Shown in pieces: positions 19,008-27,051 of a stretch of 64,000 nt of DNA. The stretch's first letter is position 1, and the number at the start of each line of letters is the position of its first letter. This DNA is from Aquidulcibacter paucihalophilus (GTDB lineage Bacteria > Pseudomonadota > Alphaproteobacteria > Caulobacterales > Caulobacteraceae): NCBI GenBank assembly GCA_030285985.1, contig CP127384.1, positions 806,001-870,000 of the forward strand. Reading direction: 5' to 3'. Both the position numbers and the translations under genes were made by a program. Under the pieces are notes generated by a model, which was given only the letters and a program-made list of their open reading frames with translations, was not told where the DNA came from and made no database searches.

Positions 19008-19033
19008 GATCAGAAGGCTCCGCCTTCTCGATC
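19008..19033 (+). terminator. hairpin after the PadR-HAAS operon
   Basis: AGAAGGC (19012-19018), a TCC loop and GCCTTCT (19022-19028) make a perfect 7-bp stem, extended by a GATC/GATC pair with one bulged G. There is no T-run. It lies 13 bp after the HAAS stop and upstream of the ada-like gene. Confidence 0.45.
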
Positions 19034-19081
19034 CGACGCGGCCCGGCACGGCCATGTCCGAAAACCGCGAGACTTCCATGG

Positions 19082-19101
19082 CCGCAGCGATCATTCTGCG
19101 G
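19082..19101. promoter_or_regulatory. inverted repeat immediately before the ada-like start
   Basis: CCGCAG (19082-19087) and CTGCGG (19096-19101) are complementary across an 8-nt centre, and the right arm ends two bases before the ATG at 19104. No Shine-Dalgarno is visible. The repeat could be an operator or a hairpin that controls translation start. Confidence 0.35.
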
Positions 19102-19103
19102 TC

Positions 19104-20207
19104 ATGGAAAACGCCGGCGAACTCGATCAGGAGGCCTGCTATCGCGCCGTGCTGACGCGCGATGCGCGGTTCGACGGGCGGTTCTTCGGCTGTGTGAAGA
19201 CCACGGGCATCTACTGCCGTCCGGTCTGTCCGGCACGGACGCCGAAGCGGGAGAACATGTTCTTCGTGGTCTCGGCCGCGGCGGCCGAGGAGGCGGGCTT
19301 TCGCGCCTGTCTGCGCTGCCGCCCGGAGACGGCCCCCGACATGGGGGCGTGGCGGGGCACCTCGAACACCGTCAGCCGGGCCCTGGCCCTGATCGAGGCG
19401 GGGGCGCTGGATGAGGACGATGTCGACGGACTGGCGGGTCGGCTGGGCGTCGGCGAACGGCACCTGCGACGGCTGTTCCGCCAGCATCTGGGCGCCGCCC
19501 CGGTCAGCGTGGCCCAGACCCGCCGGGTGCTGCTGGCCAAGGCGCTGATCCACCAGACCGATCTCAGCATGGCACAGGTGGCGCTGGCCTCCGGCTTCGG
19601 CAGCGTGCGGCGGTTCAACGAGACGTTTCAGGCCCTGTATGGCCGTCCGCCCTCGGCGCTGCGGCGGCGCGGCGAGCGGGTGCATGAGGGCGGGGTGCGG
19701 CTGAGCCTGTCCTTCCGACCGCCCTATGACTGGGACGCCATGTTCGCAGCCCTGACAGCGCGCGGCGATGCCGTCGAAGGGCGGCGCTGGTCGCGGGTCC
19801 TGACGCGGGGTGTGGACGGCGCAGACGGCGCGGTCACGGTCGAGCCGGCGGAGGCGGGGCGGGTCTCGGTCTGCGTCGAGGCGGACGACCTGAAGGCGCT
19901 GCCGGGTGTGCTGGCGCGGGTGCGGCGGGTGTTCGACCTGTCGGCGGATCCGGACGCCATCGGGCGCGACCTGTCGGCCGACCCGGCGCTGAGGCCGCTG
20001 GTCGCGGCGCGGCCGGGGCTGCGGCTGCCCGGCGAGTGGATCGACGATGGGGACGAGGCGCCCAACGACCGCCTGGACGATGAGATGCTCGCCACCCGCG
20101 CCGAAACCTGGCGCCCCTGGCGGGCCTATGGTGCGCTGCATCTGACCCTGGCCGGGATCAGCGGTGCGCGACTGATGGAGAGCGACGATGCGAAACGCGC
20201 AGCCTGA
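19104..20207 (+). CDS. Ada methylphosphotriester sensor / AraC regulator with AlkA N-domain; glycosylase core missing
   Basis: A 367-aa protein. Residues 10-85 are the Ada zinc/methyl-acceptor domain, with four cysteines in FFGCVKTTGIYCRPVC and ACLRCRP. Residues 95-190 are an AraC-type helix-turn-helix (LAGRLGVGERHLRRLFRQHL, ALASGFGSVRRFNETF). Residues 195-290 match the AlkA N-terminal domain (LSFRPPYDWDAMFAALTARG). Full-length Ada-AlkA fusions then carry a helix-hairpin-helix glycosylase core. Here PGLRLPGEW (ends at 312) is followed after only about 24 residues by ETWRPWRAYGALHL, the distal end of that core. The helix-hairpin-helix and catalytic Asp are therefore gone. Methylation-responsive regulation is probably retained and 3-methyladenine excision lost. 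It overlaps the downstream methyltransferase by 20 nt. Confidence 0.88.
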   Translation: MENAGELDQEACYRAVLTRDARFDGRFFGCVKTTGIYCRPVCPARTPKRENMFFVVSAAAAEEAGFRACLRCRPETAPDMGAWRGTSNTVSRALALIEAGALDEDDVDGLAGRLGVGERHLRRLFRQHLGAAPVSVAQTRRVLLAKALIHQTDLSMAQVALASGFGSVRRFNETFQALYGRPPSALRRRGERVHEGGVRLSLSFRPPYDWDAMFAALTARGDAVEGRRWSRVLTRGVDGADGAVTVEPAEAGRVSVCVEADDLKALPGVLARVRRVFDLSADPDAIGRDLSADPALRPLVAARPGLRLPGEWIDDGDEAPNDRLDDEMLATRAETWRPWRAYGALHLTLAGISGARLMESDDAKRAA

Positions 20208-20709
20208 GACCCTGACCCTCGACCGGGTCGCCACGCCGGTGGGCGAGGTGCTGCTGGTCACCGATGGCGAGGGTGCCGTGCGGGCGCTGGATTTCGCAGA
20301 CTATGAAGCCCGGATGACCCGGCTGCTGGCCCGCCATGCCCCGGGCGCGATGGTGGTAGAAGGTCGTGCGCCGGAGCCGGTCCGGACCGCGGTCGAGGGC
20401 TATTTCGGCGGCGACGTGCGGGCTCTGGACGGATTGACCGTCGCGACGGGCGGTACGGACTTCCAGCGCACCGTCTGGAAAGCTCTGCGGGCCATACCGG
20501 CGGGCGAGACCCGGACCTATGGCCAGCTGGCGGCGGCGATCGGCTCACCCAGGGCGGTGCGGGCCGCGGGACTGGCCAACGGCCAGAACCCCATAGCGGT
20601 CATCGTGCCCTGTCACCGGGTGATCGGCGCGAACGGGACGCTGACCGGCTACGCCGGCGGGCTGGCGCGCAAGCGCTGGCTGCTGGCCCATGAGGGTGTC
20701 GCGGTCTGA
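20188..20709 (+). CDS. ogt: methylated-DNA--protein-cysteine S-methyltransferase
   Basis: A 173-aa suicide enzyme removing alkyl groups from O6-alkylguanine. The acceptor motif PCHRVIG is intact, preceded by GLANGQNPIAVIV and followed by GTLTGYAGGLARKRWLLAHE, with the upstream DNA-binding block GETRTYGQLAAAIGSPRAVRA. The ATG lies inside the end of the ada-like gene (20-nt overlap), so both alkylation-response proteins come from one transcript. Length and motif are normal for Ogt/MGMT. Confidence 0.95.
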   Translation: MRNAQPETLTLDRVATPVGEVLLVTDGEGAVRALDFADYEARMTRLLARHAPGAMVVEGRAPEPVRTAVEGYFGGDVRALDGLTVATGGTDFQRTVWKALRAIPAGETRTYGQLAAAIGSPRAVRAAGLANGQNPIAVIVPCHRVIGANGTLTGYAGGLARKRWLLAHEGVAV

Positions 20710-20713
20710 CGGC

Positions 20714-21382
20714 TCAGAATTTGTAGTTCAGGCCCACCTGGATGATCGGGAACAGGCCGTAGCCCTCGACATCGTCAGTGATGTTCCGGCTCTCGTCGCG
20801 CAGCCGGGCCTGGAAGGTCGGATCGTTGGACAGGCTGCCGCCGGTCGAGGTCAGGGCGACTTCGGGCGCATCGCTCCAGGCGACGCCCGCAATGGCGCGA
20901 ATGCCCCAGCGCCCGCTGCGATAGAAGGTGTCGTCCCAGCCGATACCGATGAAGGGGGCGACGTCCTGCAGTTTGATGGAGCCGCCCAGCGTGCCGATCT
21001 GGGCGGGCGAATAGGTCTGGCCGCCGATATTGACCGGTGCCGTGGGCGTGCCGGCCAGGGCGATGTCGCGGTCGCCCAGATAGGCCCCGCCGGAGATCAG
21101 CAGACCATTGGCCAGCGGGTGCATGTCGATGAAGGCACCGACCGTGTCGAAGGTCAGATCAGCATTGTAGTCGACGTCATCGTAGCTTTCGTCCGCGCTG
21201 TGGGTCAGCCGGTCCGTCGACCCTCTCAAGGTGAAGATCGGTCCCATCTTGACCTGTACCTCAAGGCCGATGCCCGAGGTGCCGACGGCCGCGCCGACCG
21301 CGACGCCGGGCTCCGACGATTGCGCCATCGCCGATCCGGCGGACAGAAGGACGGCGGCGACCGCGACGGGGATCAGGCGCAT
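20714..21382 (-). CDS. outer-membrane beta-barrel protein (OmpW-like)
   Basis: A 222-aa secreted protein with a signal peptide (MRLIPVAVAAVLLSAGSAMA, cleaved before QSSEPG). It has alternating beta-strand sequence and a C-terminal IQVGLNYKF with a terminal Phe, the signature recognised by the BAM complex. The strands GAFIDMHPLANGLLISGGAY and VAPFIGIGWDD resemble the OmpW/small porin fold. The function is unknown. It is convergent with ogt with a 4-bp gap and divergent from the secreted protein at 21524. Confidence 0.75.
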   Translation of the reverse strand: MRLIPVAVAAVLLSAGSAMAQSSEPGVAVGAAVGTSGIGLEVQVKMGPIFTLRGSTDRLTHSADESYDDVDYNADLTFDTVGAFIDMHPLANGLLISGGAYLGDRDIALAGTPTAPVNIGGQTYSPAQIGTLGGSIKLQDVAPFIGIGWDDTFYRSGRWGIRAIAGVAWSDAPEVALTSTGGSLSNDPTFQARLRDESRNITDDVEGYGLFPIIQVGLNYKF

Positions 21383-21523
21383 GGGACTCTCCGGTGAAGC
21401 GTCCGTTGCATCCTGTTCCGGTTAAGATCGTGTTTCCCATGTTCGGGGCGGCTGTCGCGTGAGGTCTTGACCAGACCGGGTTTGCTGTCGTCATCTGGCG
21501 TCGGGATGCTGGGGAGCAAATCC

Positions 21524-22369
21524 ATGAAATCGACGCTGTTTGCGGCGCTGTGCGCTGTCCTCTGTGCGGGGCCGACCCTCGCGGTCGCTCAGGACGAGGA
21601 CGACTGGGAATTCCAGCACGAGCCCAGTCTGAACCAGACGGTCGCCGCCGTCCGCTATGACGCGGGCGTGGCCATTATCGTCCAGTGCCGGGATCGCGCG
21701 CTTTCGGCTGCCCTGATCGGGATGCCGGCGGGCGTGGGCGGCATCGAGGTGCAGGCGCGGCGCGGAGACGGTCGCACCGATGTCCAGACCTGGGTCCCCG
21801 GACCGCAGCCGGGCATCCTGATGAGCACCGTGCCCGCGCGGGACATCCGCTTCATGCGCGGCGGTGGCCTGTATTCGATCCGCACAGCGGACGGAGCGTC
21901 GCGGGCCCTGCGCACGAATTTTGACCTCCCGACGCAGTCGGCGAACCTCGACCGGGTTCTTTCTGCGTGCGGCTGGGGTCTGACAGACGACCGGGACCAG
22001 CTGGCGCGGGCGGGACGAGCCGAGGTCAGCTTCCGCGATCCCGATGCGCCGCCGCCGCGCGAACGGCCGCGTGGGCGCGGGGCCCGGGCGGGCCTGCCGG
22101 AGGCCCCGACGCCCGCGGGGCCGCCTGTGCAGCAACTGCCCGTGGCGGAGCTCCAGATCAGCTGCGTGCTCCAGGACCTGAAGCTGACCGGCTGCCGGTT
22201 CGACCTGCCGGCCGCGGCCACGGCACCCGATGCCGTGCGTACGCTGCGCCGGGTGGAAGGCGGGCAGATGTACGCCCTGGAAGGGGCGACCCCGGACGGG
22301 AAGGTGGTGTTTACAACCATCCCTTCCACCACAATCATCGACTATCTCGTCACCATTCCGGCTCGCTAG
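21524..22369 (+). CDS. secreted protein of unknown function
   Basis: A 281-aa protein starting MKSTLFAALCAVLCAGPTLA with a clear signal peptide, cut before VAQDED. The start is set by GGGGAG at 21511-21516; the ATG at 21506 is less likely. Two similar modules, residues about 30-150 and 200-280, flank a Pro/Arg-rich linker (PPPRERPRGRGARAG). Each module contains a conserved Cys (VQCRDRALS; SCVLQDLKLTGCRF), suggesting periplasmic disulphides. I do not recognise a family. Confidence 0.75.
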   Translation: MKSTLFAALCAVLCAGPTLAVAQDEDDWEFQHEPSLNQTVAAVRYDAGVAIIVQCRDRALSAALIGMPAGVGGIEVQARRGDGRTDVQTWVPGPQPGILMSTVPARDIRFMRGGGLYSIRTADGASRALRTNFDLPTQSANLDRVLSACGWGLTDDRDQLARAGRAEVSFRDPDAPPPRERPRGRGARAGLPEAPTPAGPPVQQLPVAELQISCVLQDLKLTGCRFDLPAAATAPDAVRTLRRVEGGQMYALEGATPDGKVVFTTIPSTTIIDYLVTIPAR

Positions 22370-22432
22370 CCGTCCTCCTCAGGGTGGCGATCCGGACTTG
22401 CATTTCTCCGCCATCCGCCTAGATTGTCCCTG

Positions 22433-22455
22433 CTTATGCTGAAAGTGAGCATAAG
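22433..22455. promoter_or_regulatory. nadA operator site 1
   Basis: CTTATGCT and AGCATAAG form a perfect 8-bp inverted repeat with a 7-nt centre. Its 19-bp core (22435-22453, TATGCTGAAAGTGAGCATA) aligns with a second site at 22501-22519. The alphaproteobacterial de novo NAD repressor NadQ is an obvious candidate ligand, but I am inferring this from gene context, not from a confirmed motif match. Confidence 0.65.
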
Positions 22456-22456
22456 T

Positions 22457-22490
22457 CGGCGACGGTCAGTGTGACCAGTCGCCGTTCTTC
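22457..22490 (+). promoter_or_regulatory. strong hairpin in the nadA leader
   Basis: CGGCGAC-GGTCA (22457-22468), a GTG loop, and TGACC-A-GTCGCCG (22472-22484) form a 12-bp stem with one bulged A, followed by TTCTTC. It sits between the two operator sites. It may be an attenuator-like terminator or a leader structure; the T-run is weak. Confidence 0.5.
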
Positions 22491-22500
22491 GGGCCTCTGA

Positions 22501-22519
22501 TTTGCTCAAATCGAGCAAA
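22501..22519. promoter_or_regulatory. nadA operator site 2
   Basis: TTTGCTC-AAATC-GAGCAAA is a perfect 7-bp inverted repeat with a 5-nt centre. It shares the TGCT..AAA....GAGCA core with site 1, 66 bp upstream. It ends 11 bp before the nadA ATG, so a bound repressor would block transcription or ribosome access. Confidence 0.65.
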
Positions 22520-22530
22520 AGGGATGCGAA

Positions 22531-23610
22531 ATGGCAGACGGTGCGTTCGGAATGACTGAGGCACTGGCGCGGGAAACCGCCCCGGTCTGGGCCAAGGTCA
22601 AGGACCATGTGACGCCCATGGAGTGGCCGGCGCAGGCGGCGCTGATCAGCGAGATCAATGCGCTGAAGAAGAGCCGCGACGCCGTCATTCTGGCGCACAA
22701 CTATATGACGCCCGAGATCTTCCACGGGGTCGGCGACTATGTCGGCGACAGCCTTGGCCTGGCCAAGGAGGCCGCGCGGTCCAAGGCGAAGGTGATCGTC
22801 CAGGCCGGCGTGCATTTCATGGCCGAAACCTCGAAGATCCTGAGCCCCGAAAAGACGGTGCTGATCCCCGACTTGCGCGCCGGCTGCTCACTCGCGGCAT
22901 CGATCACGGGCGCGGACGTGCGGCTGATCAAGCAGCGCTACCCGGGCCTGCCGGTGGTCACCTATGTGAACACCACGGCCGATGTGAAGGCCGAGACCGA
23001 CATCTGCTGCACCAGCGCCAACGCCGTGCAGGTGGTCGAGTGGGCGGCGAAGGAATGGGGCGTCGACCGCGTCATCCTGATCCCCGACGAGTTCCTGGCC
23101 CGCAACGTCGCGGCCCAGACCAACATCGGCATCATCGCCTGGAAGGGCCGCTGCGAGGTGCATGAGCGCTTCACCGCCGCCGACATCGCCGAGATGCGCG
23201 AGGCCTATCCCGGCGCGGAAATCCTCGCCCATCCGGAGTGCCCCGAGGACGTGCTGTCGGCGGCCGATTTCGCCGGCTCGACGGCGGCGATGACCGACTA
23301 CATCACCAGCCGCAAGCCGAAGCAGGTGGTGCTGATCACCGAATGCTCCATGGCCGCCAACATCCAGGGCGATGTGCCCGAGGTCAGCTTCATCGGCCCC
23401 TGCAACATGTGCCCGCACATGAAGCGGATCACGCTGGAGAATATCCGCGACTGCCTGCTGAACATGCAGTTCGAGGTCACGGTGCCCGAGGATATTGGCG
23501 AACGGGCCCGGCTGGCCGTGCAGCGGATGGTGGACCTGCCGCCGCCGGTGGTCCCCGCGCGCTACGACATGATCAAGGCGCGGCACCATGTGGCGGTGGA
23601 GCTGATCTGA
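22531..23610 (+). CDS. nadA: quinolinate synthase
   Basis: A 359-aa [4Fe-4S] enzyme condensing iminoaspartate with dihydroxyacetone phosphate to quinolinate, in de novo NAD synthesis. The cluster cysteines are C119 ([10 protein letters not shown]), C208 (WKGRCEVHE) and C294 in [27 protein letters not shown] and [20 protein letters not shown] are conserved family blocks. It is the first gene of a nadA-M50-nadB-nadC run, behind two operators and a hairpin. The predicted start ([12 protein letters not shown]) lies close after operator 2; a second Met at residue 8 is possible. Confidence 0.96.
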   Translation: MADGAFGMTEALARETAPVWAKVKDHVTPMEWPAQAALISEINALKKSRDAVILAHNYMTPEIFHGVGDYVGDSLGLAKEAARSKAKVIVQAGVHFMAETSKILSPEKTVLIPDLRAGCSLAASITGADVRLIKQRYPGLPVVTYVNTTADVKAETDICCTSANAVQVVEWAAKEWGVDRVILIPDEFLARNVAAQTNIGIIAWKGRCEVHERFTAADIAEMREAYPGAEILAHPECPEDVLSAADFAGSTAAMTDYITSRKPKQVVLITECSMAANIQGDVPEVSFIGPCNMCPHMKRITLENIRDCLLNMQFEVTVPEDIGERARLAVQRMVDLPPPVVPARYDMIKARHHVAVELI

Positions 23611-23723
23611 TGCACTACGTTCCGCCCGTCCGCGCGGTGGCGACGATCGACAAGCGCAGCCTGCGGCTTCTCGCCCTGCTGGCCTTGTGGCTGCGGTCAG
23701 AAAAGGCCACGTCGTCGCGATGA
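23610..23723 (+). CDS. possible 37-aa micro-ORF between nadA and the M50 gene
   Basis: A short open frame starts within the nadA stop (TGATG, 1-nt overlap) and stops within the M50 start (ATGA, 4-nt overlap). It encodes [16 protein letters not shown] and then a hydrophobic LRLLALLALWL stretch. It could be a coupling peptide, a small membrane peptide, or chance. The perfect double overlap is the only support. Confidence 0.3.
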   Translation: MHYVPPVRAVATIDKRSLRLLALLALWLRSEKATSSR

Positions 23724-24580
23724 CAGACAGCCAGACCCCCCGCCCCGGTCCCTGGGACCCCAAGCCCGAAGCGGCAGCCCCCGCACGGGAAGCGGCTGTG
23801 GCCGATCGGGGTCCGCCCCGCAGCGCCGAGCCGCCGCTCGACAAGGGTCAGCACCCGGTCTGGGCCGTAGTCTCGACCCTGCTCCTGGGCGGCTTTATCT
23901 GGTGGGTCAGCGGCAGCTGGGTGATCGCGGTCGCGGCCATCTGGGGCCTGCTGGTGCACGAATACGGCCATGTGCTGGCGATGAACCGGCTCGGGATGGG
24001 GCCGGCGAAGATCTACATCATCCCCTTCCTCGGCGGCGTGGCGAAGAGCCAGCGCCTGCCGAAGAGCGAATGGGACGGCGTGCTGGTCTCCCTGGCCGGG
24101 CCCGGGTTCGGCCTGCTGGCCGCCATTCCCTTCTTCGCCGGCTACATCGCCATGGGTCACGCCGAGTGGCTTCTGGGCGCGGCGGTCATCGCCGCGATCA
24201 ACCTGGTCAATCTCGCGCCCGCCCCGCCGCTGGACGGCTCCAAGGCGCTGGGTCCCGTGCTGGCGCGCATCCATCCCAATGTCGAACGCGGGGCCATGCT
24301 GCTGATCGGCGCGCTGGTGGTGTTCTGGGGGATCACCACGGGGCGGTTCATCCTCGCCGCCTTCCTGGCCATCGCCCTGATCGGCCACCTGCGTCGCGGC
24401 GCGTGGCGCCCTGATGGCCGGCCGCTGACCGGCCGCGAGGCCGCGCAGAGCGTCGGCCTGTTCCTTGCCGCCGCGGCGGCCTGCGCGGGCGTGGGCCTGG
24501 CCGCGCTGATGCCGCTTGCGGGGGGCTCCCTGCCCGGGGCGCTCGAGATCGCGGGCAGCTATCTGGGGTTCGGCGGTTGA
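23720..24580 (+). CDS. M50-family membrane metalloprotease
   Basis: A 286-aa polytopic protein. A Pro/Ala-rich N-terminus (1-45) is followed by about six hydrophobic segments. The zinc motif HEYGH (H80, E81, H84) lies in the second membrane helix and the third ligand D172 is in NLAPAPPLDGSKAL, the standard site-2-protease arrangement. No PDZ or CBS domain is visible. It cleaves an unknown membrane substrate. Its placement between nadA and nadB is unusual. The nadB TTG start overlaps its stop by 4 nt, so it is translated as part of the NAD operon. Confidence 0.88.
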   Translation: MTDSQTPRPGPWDPKPEAAAPAREAAVADRGPPRSAEPPLDKGQHPVWAVVSTLLLGGFIWWVSGSWVIAVAAIWGLLVHEYGHVLAMNRLGMGPAKIYIIPFLGGVAKSQRLPKSEWDGVLVSLAGPGFGLLAAIPFFAGYIAMGHAEWLLGAAVIAAINLVNLAPAPPLDGSKALGPVLARIHPNVERGAMLLIGALVVFWGITTGRFILAAFLAIALIGHLRRGAWRPDGRPLTGREAAQSVGLFLAAAAACAGVGLAALMPLAGGSLPGALEIAGSYLGFGG

Positions 24581-26097
24581 GCCGCACCGTCCATCATGAT
24601 GGGCCGCTGATCATCGGCGGCGGCTTGGCGGGGCTATCGGCCGCGCTGGAGGCCGCGCCGCGCAAGGTGCTGGTCGTCACGCCCGCGCCCCTGCTCGAGG
24701 CCTGTTCCTCGGCCTGGGCCCAGGGCGGGGTGGCGGCGGCCCTGTCGCCGGATGACGCCCCGGCCCTGCATGCGGCCGATACGGCGGCGGCGGGCGCCGG
24801 TCTGGTCGAGGCCGGGGCGACCGACACCCTGACCGGAGACGGCCGCGCCACGGTTGAGTGGCTGGCGTCGCTGGGCGCGCCCTTCGATCGTGACGCCGCC
24901 GGCGGCTTTGCGGTCAGTCTGGAAGCCGCGCATTCACACGCCCGCGTCGCCCGGGTCGGCGGCGACGGCGCGGGGCGGGCGATCCTGTCGGCCCTGATCG
25001 CGGCCGTGCGCGCCGCGCCGCATATCGAGGTCTGGGAAGACGGGCGGCTGCGCGGCCTGGTCCAGGACGCCGGCGGTCGGGTCTGCGGTGCCCTGATCGA
25101 GCGTGGGACGCCCGGTTCGGGGCGGATGATCAAGGTGTTGGCCCCCGCCGTCGTGCTGGCCACCGGGGGTGCCGGCGGCCTGTTCGCCCGCACCACCACC
25201 CCCGCCGCCCTGCTGGGCGAAGGCATGGCCGCGGCCTATCTCGCGGGCGCGGAAATCCTCGATCCGGAGTTCGTGCAGTTCCATCCGACCGCCATGGATG
25301 TCGGCCTCGACCCCATGCCGCTGGCCACCGAGGCCCTCCGGGGCGAGGGCGCGCGGCTGATCGATCGGGACGACCGCTTCCTGCTGGGCGAGGCGGCGGA
25401 CGCCGACCTGCAGCCGCGCGATGTTGTGGCGCGGGCGGTGCATGCCGCGCGCGCCGCCGGTCGCGGGGCCTTCCTCGACTGCCGCAGCGCCATCGGGGCC
25501 AGGCTGGCCGAGGAGTTTCCCACCGTCTTCGCCGCCTGTATGCGGGCCGGGCTGGACCCGCGCGAGACGCCGATCCCGGTCGCCGCGGCGGCTCACTATC
25601 ACATGGGCGGGATCGCCGCGGGCACCGACGGCCGCACCAGCCTTCCGGGCCTGTTTGCCGTCGGCGAATGTGCCTCGACCGGCGTGCATGGCGCGAACCG
25701 CCTGGCCTCCAACTCCCTGCTGGAAGCCGCGGCGTTCGGACGGCGGACGGGACGGGCGGCGGCGCTGGAAGCTCCGGGGGTGGGCGAGACCCTGCCTGTG
25801 ACGGTGGCTCCGGACCTTTTGCCCGACGCGCTGCAAGCGCTGCGCAATGCGATGAGCGACGGTTCCGGCGTGGTGCGCGACGCGGCCGGTCTCGGCGCCA
25901 CCCTGGCCGTCATCGCCCGGCTGGAAGCCGCGGCACCGGGCGCCCTGCCGCTGGTCGCCGCGCGGCTGATCGCCGAGGCGGCGCTGGCGCGACGCGAGAG
26001 CCGCGGCGGCCACTATCGCTCGGACTATCCCGCGACCGCCGCCGTCGCCGACCATACCCACGTCCACGCCGACCCTGTGCTGGTCGCCGCAGCCTGA
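24577..26097 (+). CDS. nadB: L-aspartate oxidase
   Basis: A 506-aa FAD enzyme oxidising L-aspartate to iminoaspartate, the substrate of NadA. The dinucleotide motif LIIGGGLAGLSAALEA occupies residues 11-26. The flavin and active-site blocks are SSAWAQGGVAAAL, EFVQFHPTAMD, AAHYHMGGI, FAVGECASTGVHGANRLASNSLLEA and, near the end, ARRESRGGHYRSDYP. It begins with a TTG overlapping the stop of the M50 gene (TTGA), and no in-frame ATG lies nearby, so the start is coupled. nadC follows 11 bp later. Confidence 0.96.
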   Translation: MSRTVHHDGPLIIGGGLAGLSAALEAAPRKVLVVTPAPLLEACSSAWAQGGVAAALSPDDAPALHAADTAAAGAGLVEAGATDTLTGDGRATVEWLASLGAPFDRDAAGGFAVSLEAAHSHARVARVGGDGAGRAILSALIAAVRAAPHIEVWEDGRLRGLVQDAGGRVCGALIERGTPGSGRMIKVLAPAVVLATGGAGGLFARTTTPAALLGEGMAAAYLAGAEILDPEFVQFHPTAMDVGLDPMPLATEALRGEGARLIDRDDRFLLGEAADADLQPRDVVARAVHAARAAGRGAFLDCRSAIGARLAEEFPTVFAACMRAGLDPRETPIPVAAAAHYHMGGIAAGTDGRTSLPGLFAVGECASTGVHGANRLASNSLLEAAAFGRRTGRAAALEAPGVGETLPVTVAPDLLPDALQALRNAMSDGSGVVRDAAGLGATLAVIARLEAAAPGALPLVAARLIAEAALARRESRGGHYRSDYPATAAVADHTHVHADPVLVAAA

Positions 26098-26108
26098 ACG
26101 AGCGACCG

Positions 26109-26954
26109 ATGATCCGATCCCTCCCCGACATCCTGATCGAACCCTTGGTGCGTATGGCGCTGGTCGAGGATCTCGGCCGGGCCGGTGATGTGACGGCGCA
26201 GGCCTGCATCCCCGATGGCGCGCGGATGCGGGCCGTGTTCGCGGCGCGCAAGGCGGGCGTTCTTGCGGGAATCGATTGTGTGCGCCTGGCCGTGCTGGCG
26301 ATGGACCCAGGGGCTTCCATCGCGCTGAAGCTGCGCGACGGCGACGCCTTCGAGGCCGGGGCGGTGCTGGCCGAAGTAGAGGCCGACGCCCGCGCCTTCC
26401 TCGCCTCCGAACGGACGGCGCTGAACCTGTTGGGACGTCTGTGCGGCATCGCCACCCTGACCCGGGCCTATGTCGAGGCCGTCGCCGGCACGAAGGCGCG
26501 GATCGCCGACACCCGCAAGACCACGCCCGGCCTGCGCGCGCTTGAGAAACACGCGGTGCTGTGCGGCGGCGGGGTCAATCACCGCTTCGGGCTGGATGAC
26601 GCCATCCTGATCAAGGACAACCATGTCGCCGTCTGCGGCGGGGTGGGCGAGGCCGTGCGTCGGGCGCGCGCCGTGGTCGGACACCTGATGAAGGTCGAGG
26701 TCGAGGTCGACGGGCTGGATCAGCTGGACGAGGCGCTGGCGGCCGGGCCGGACGTCATCATGCTCGACAATTTCACCCTGCCGATGCTGCGCGAGGCGGT
26801 GGCCCGCACGGCCGGGCGGATCACGCTTGAGGCCTCGGGCGGGGTCAATCTGGAGACCGTGCGCGGTATCGCGGAGACGGGCGTGGACGTGATCTCGGTC
26901 GGTGCCCTGACCCACTCCGCGCCGGCGCTGGATGTGGGGCTGGACGTAGCCTGA
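26109..26954 (+). CDS. nadC: nicotinate-nucleotide pyrophosphorylase (quinolinate phosphoribosyltransferase)
   Basis: A 281-aa enzyme converting quinolinate and PRPP to nicotinate mononucleotide with loss of CO2. Conserved blocks are EDLGRAGDVTAQAC, SERTALNLLGRLCGIAT, ADTRKTTPGLRALEKHAV, CGGGVNHRFGLDDAILIKDNH and ASGGVNLETVRGIAETGVD. It is the last gene of the NAD operon and completes the aspartate-to-NaMN route with NadA and NadB. Length is typical. Confidence 0.97.
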   Translation: MIRSLPDILIEPLVRMALVEDLGRAGDVTAQACIPDGARMRAVFAARKAGVLAGIDCVRLAVLAMDPGASIALKLRDGDAFEAGAVLAEVEADARAFLASERTALNLLGRLCGIATLTRAYVEAVAGTKARIADTRKTTPGLRALEKHAVLCGGGVNHRFGLDDAILIKDNHVAVCGGVGEAVRRARAVVGHLMKVEVEVDGLDQLDEALAAGPDVIMLDNFTLPMLREAVARTAGRITLEASGGVNLETVRGIAETGVDVISVGALTHSAPALDVGLDVA

Positions 26955-26960
26955 GCCACA

Positions 26961-26989
26961 TTGACAATAGTTAATGTCCCTCCTGCATC
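26961..26989 (+). promoter_or_regulatory. possible promoter of the EreA/ChaN-like gene
   Basis: A perfect -35 TTGACA (26961-26966) is followed after 17 bp by the weak -10 TGCATC (26984-26989). This AT-richer patch directly follows nadC. Confidence 0.35.
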
Positions 26990-27051
26990 CATGACGCCGC
27001 CCCTGATCCTCAAGTCATCGGGAGGACGACTTCCGTCCGGGGAGATGCACC

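Noticed and set aside
22433..22530. NAD riboswitch upstream of nadA
   Set aside because: The structure is explained by two DNA dyads and one simple hairpin; no conserved riboswitch core is recognisable.
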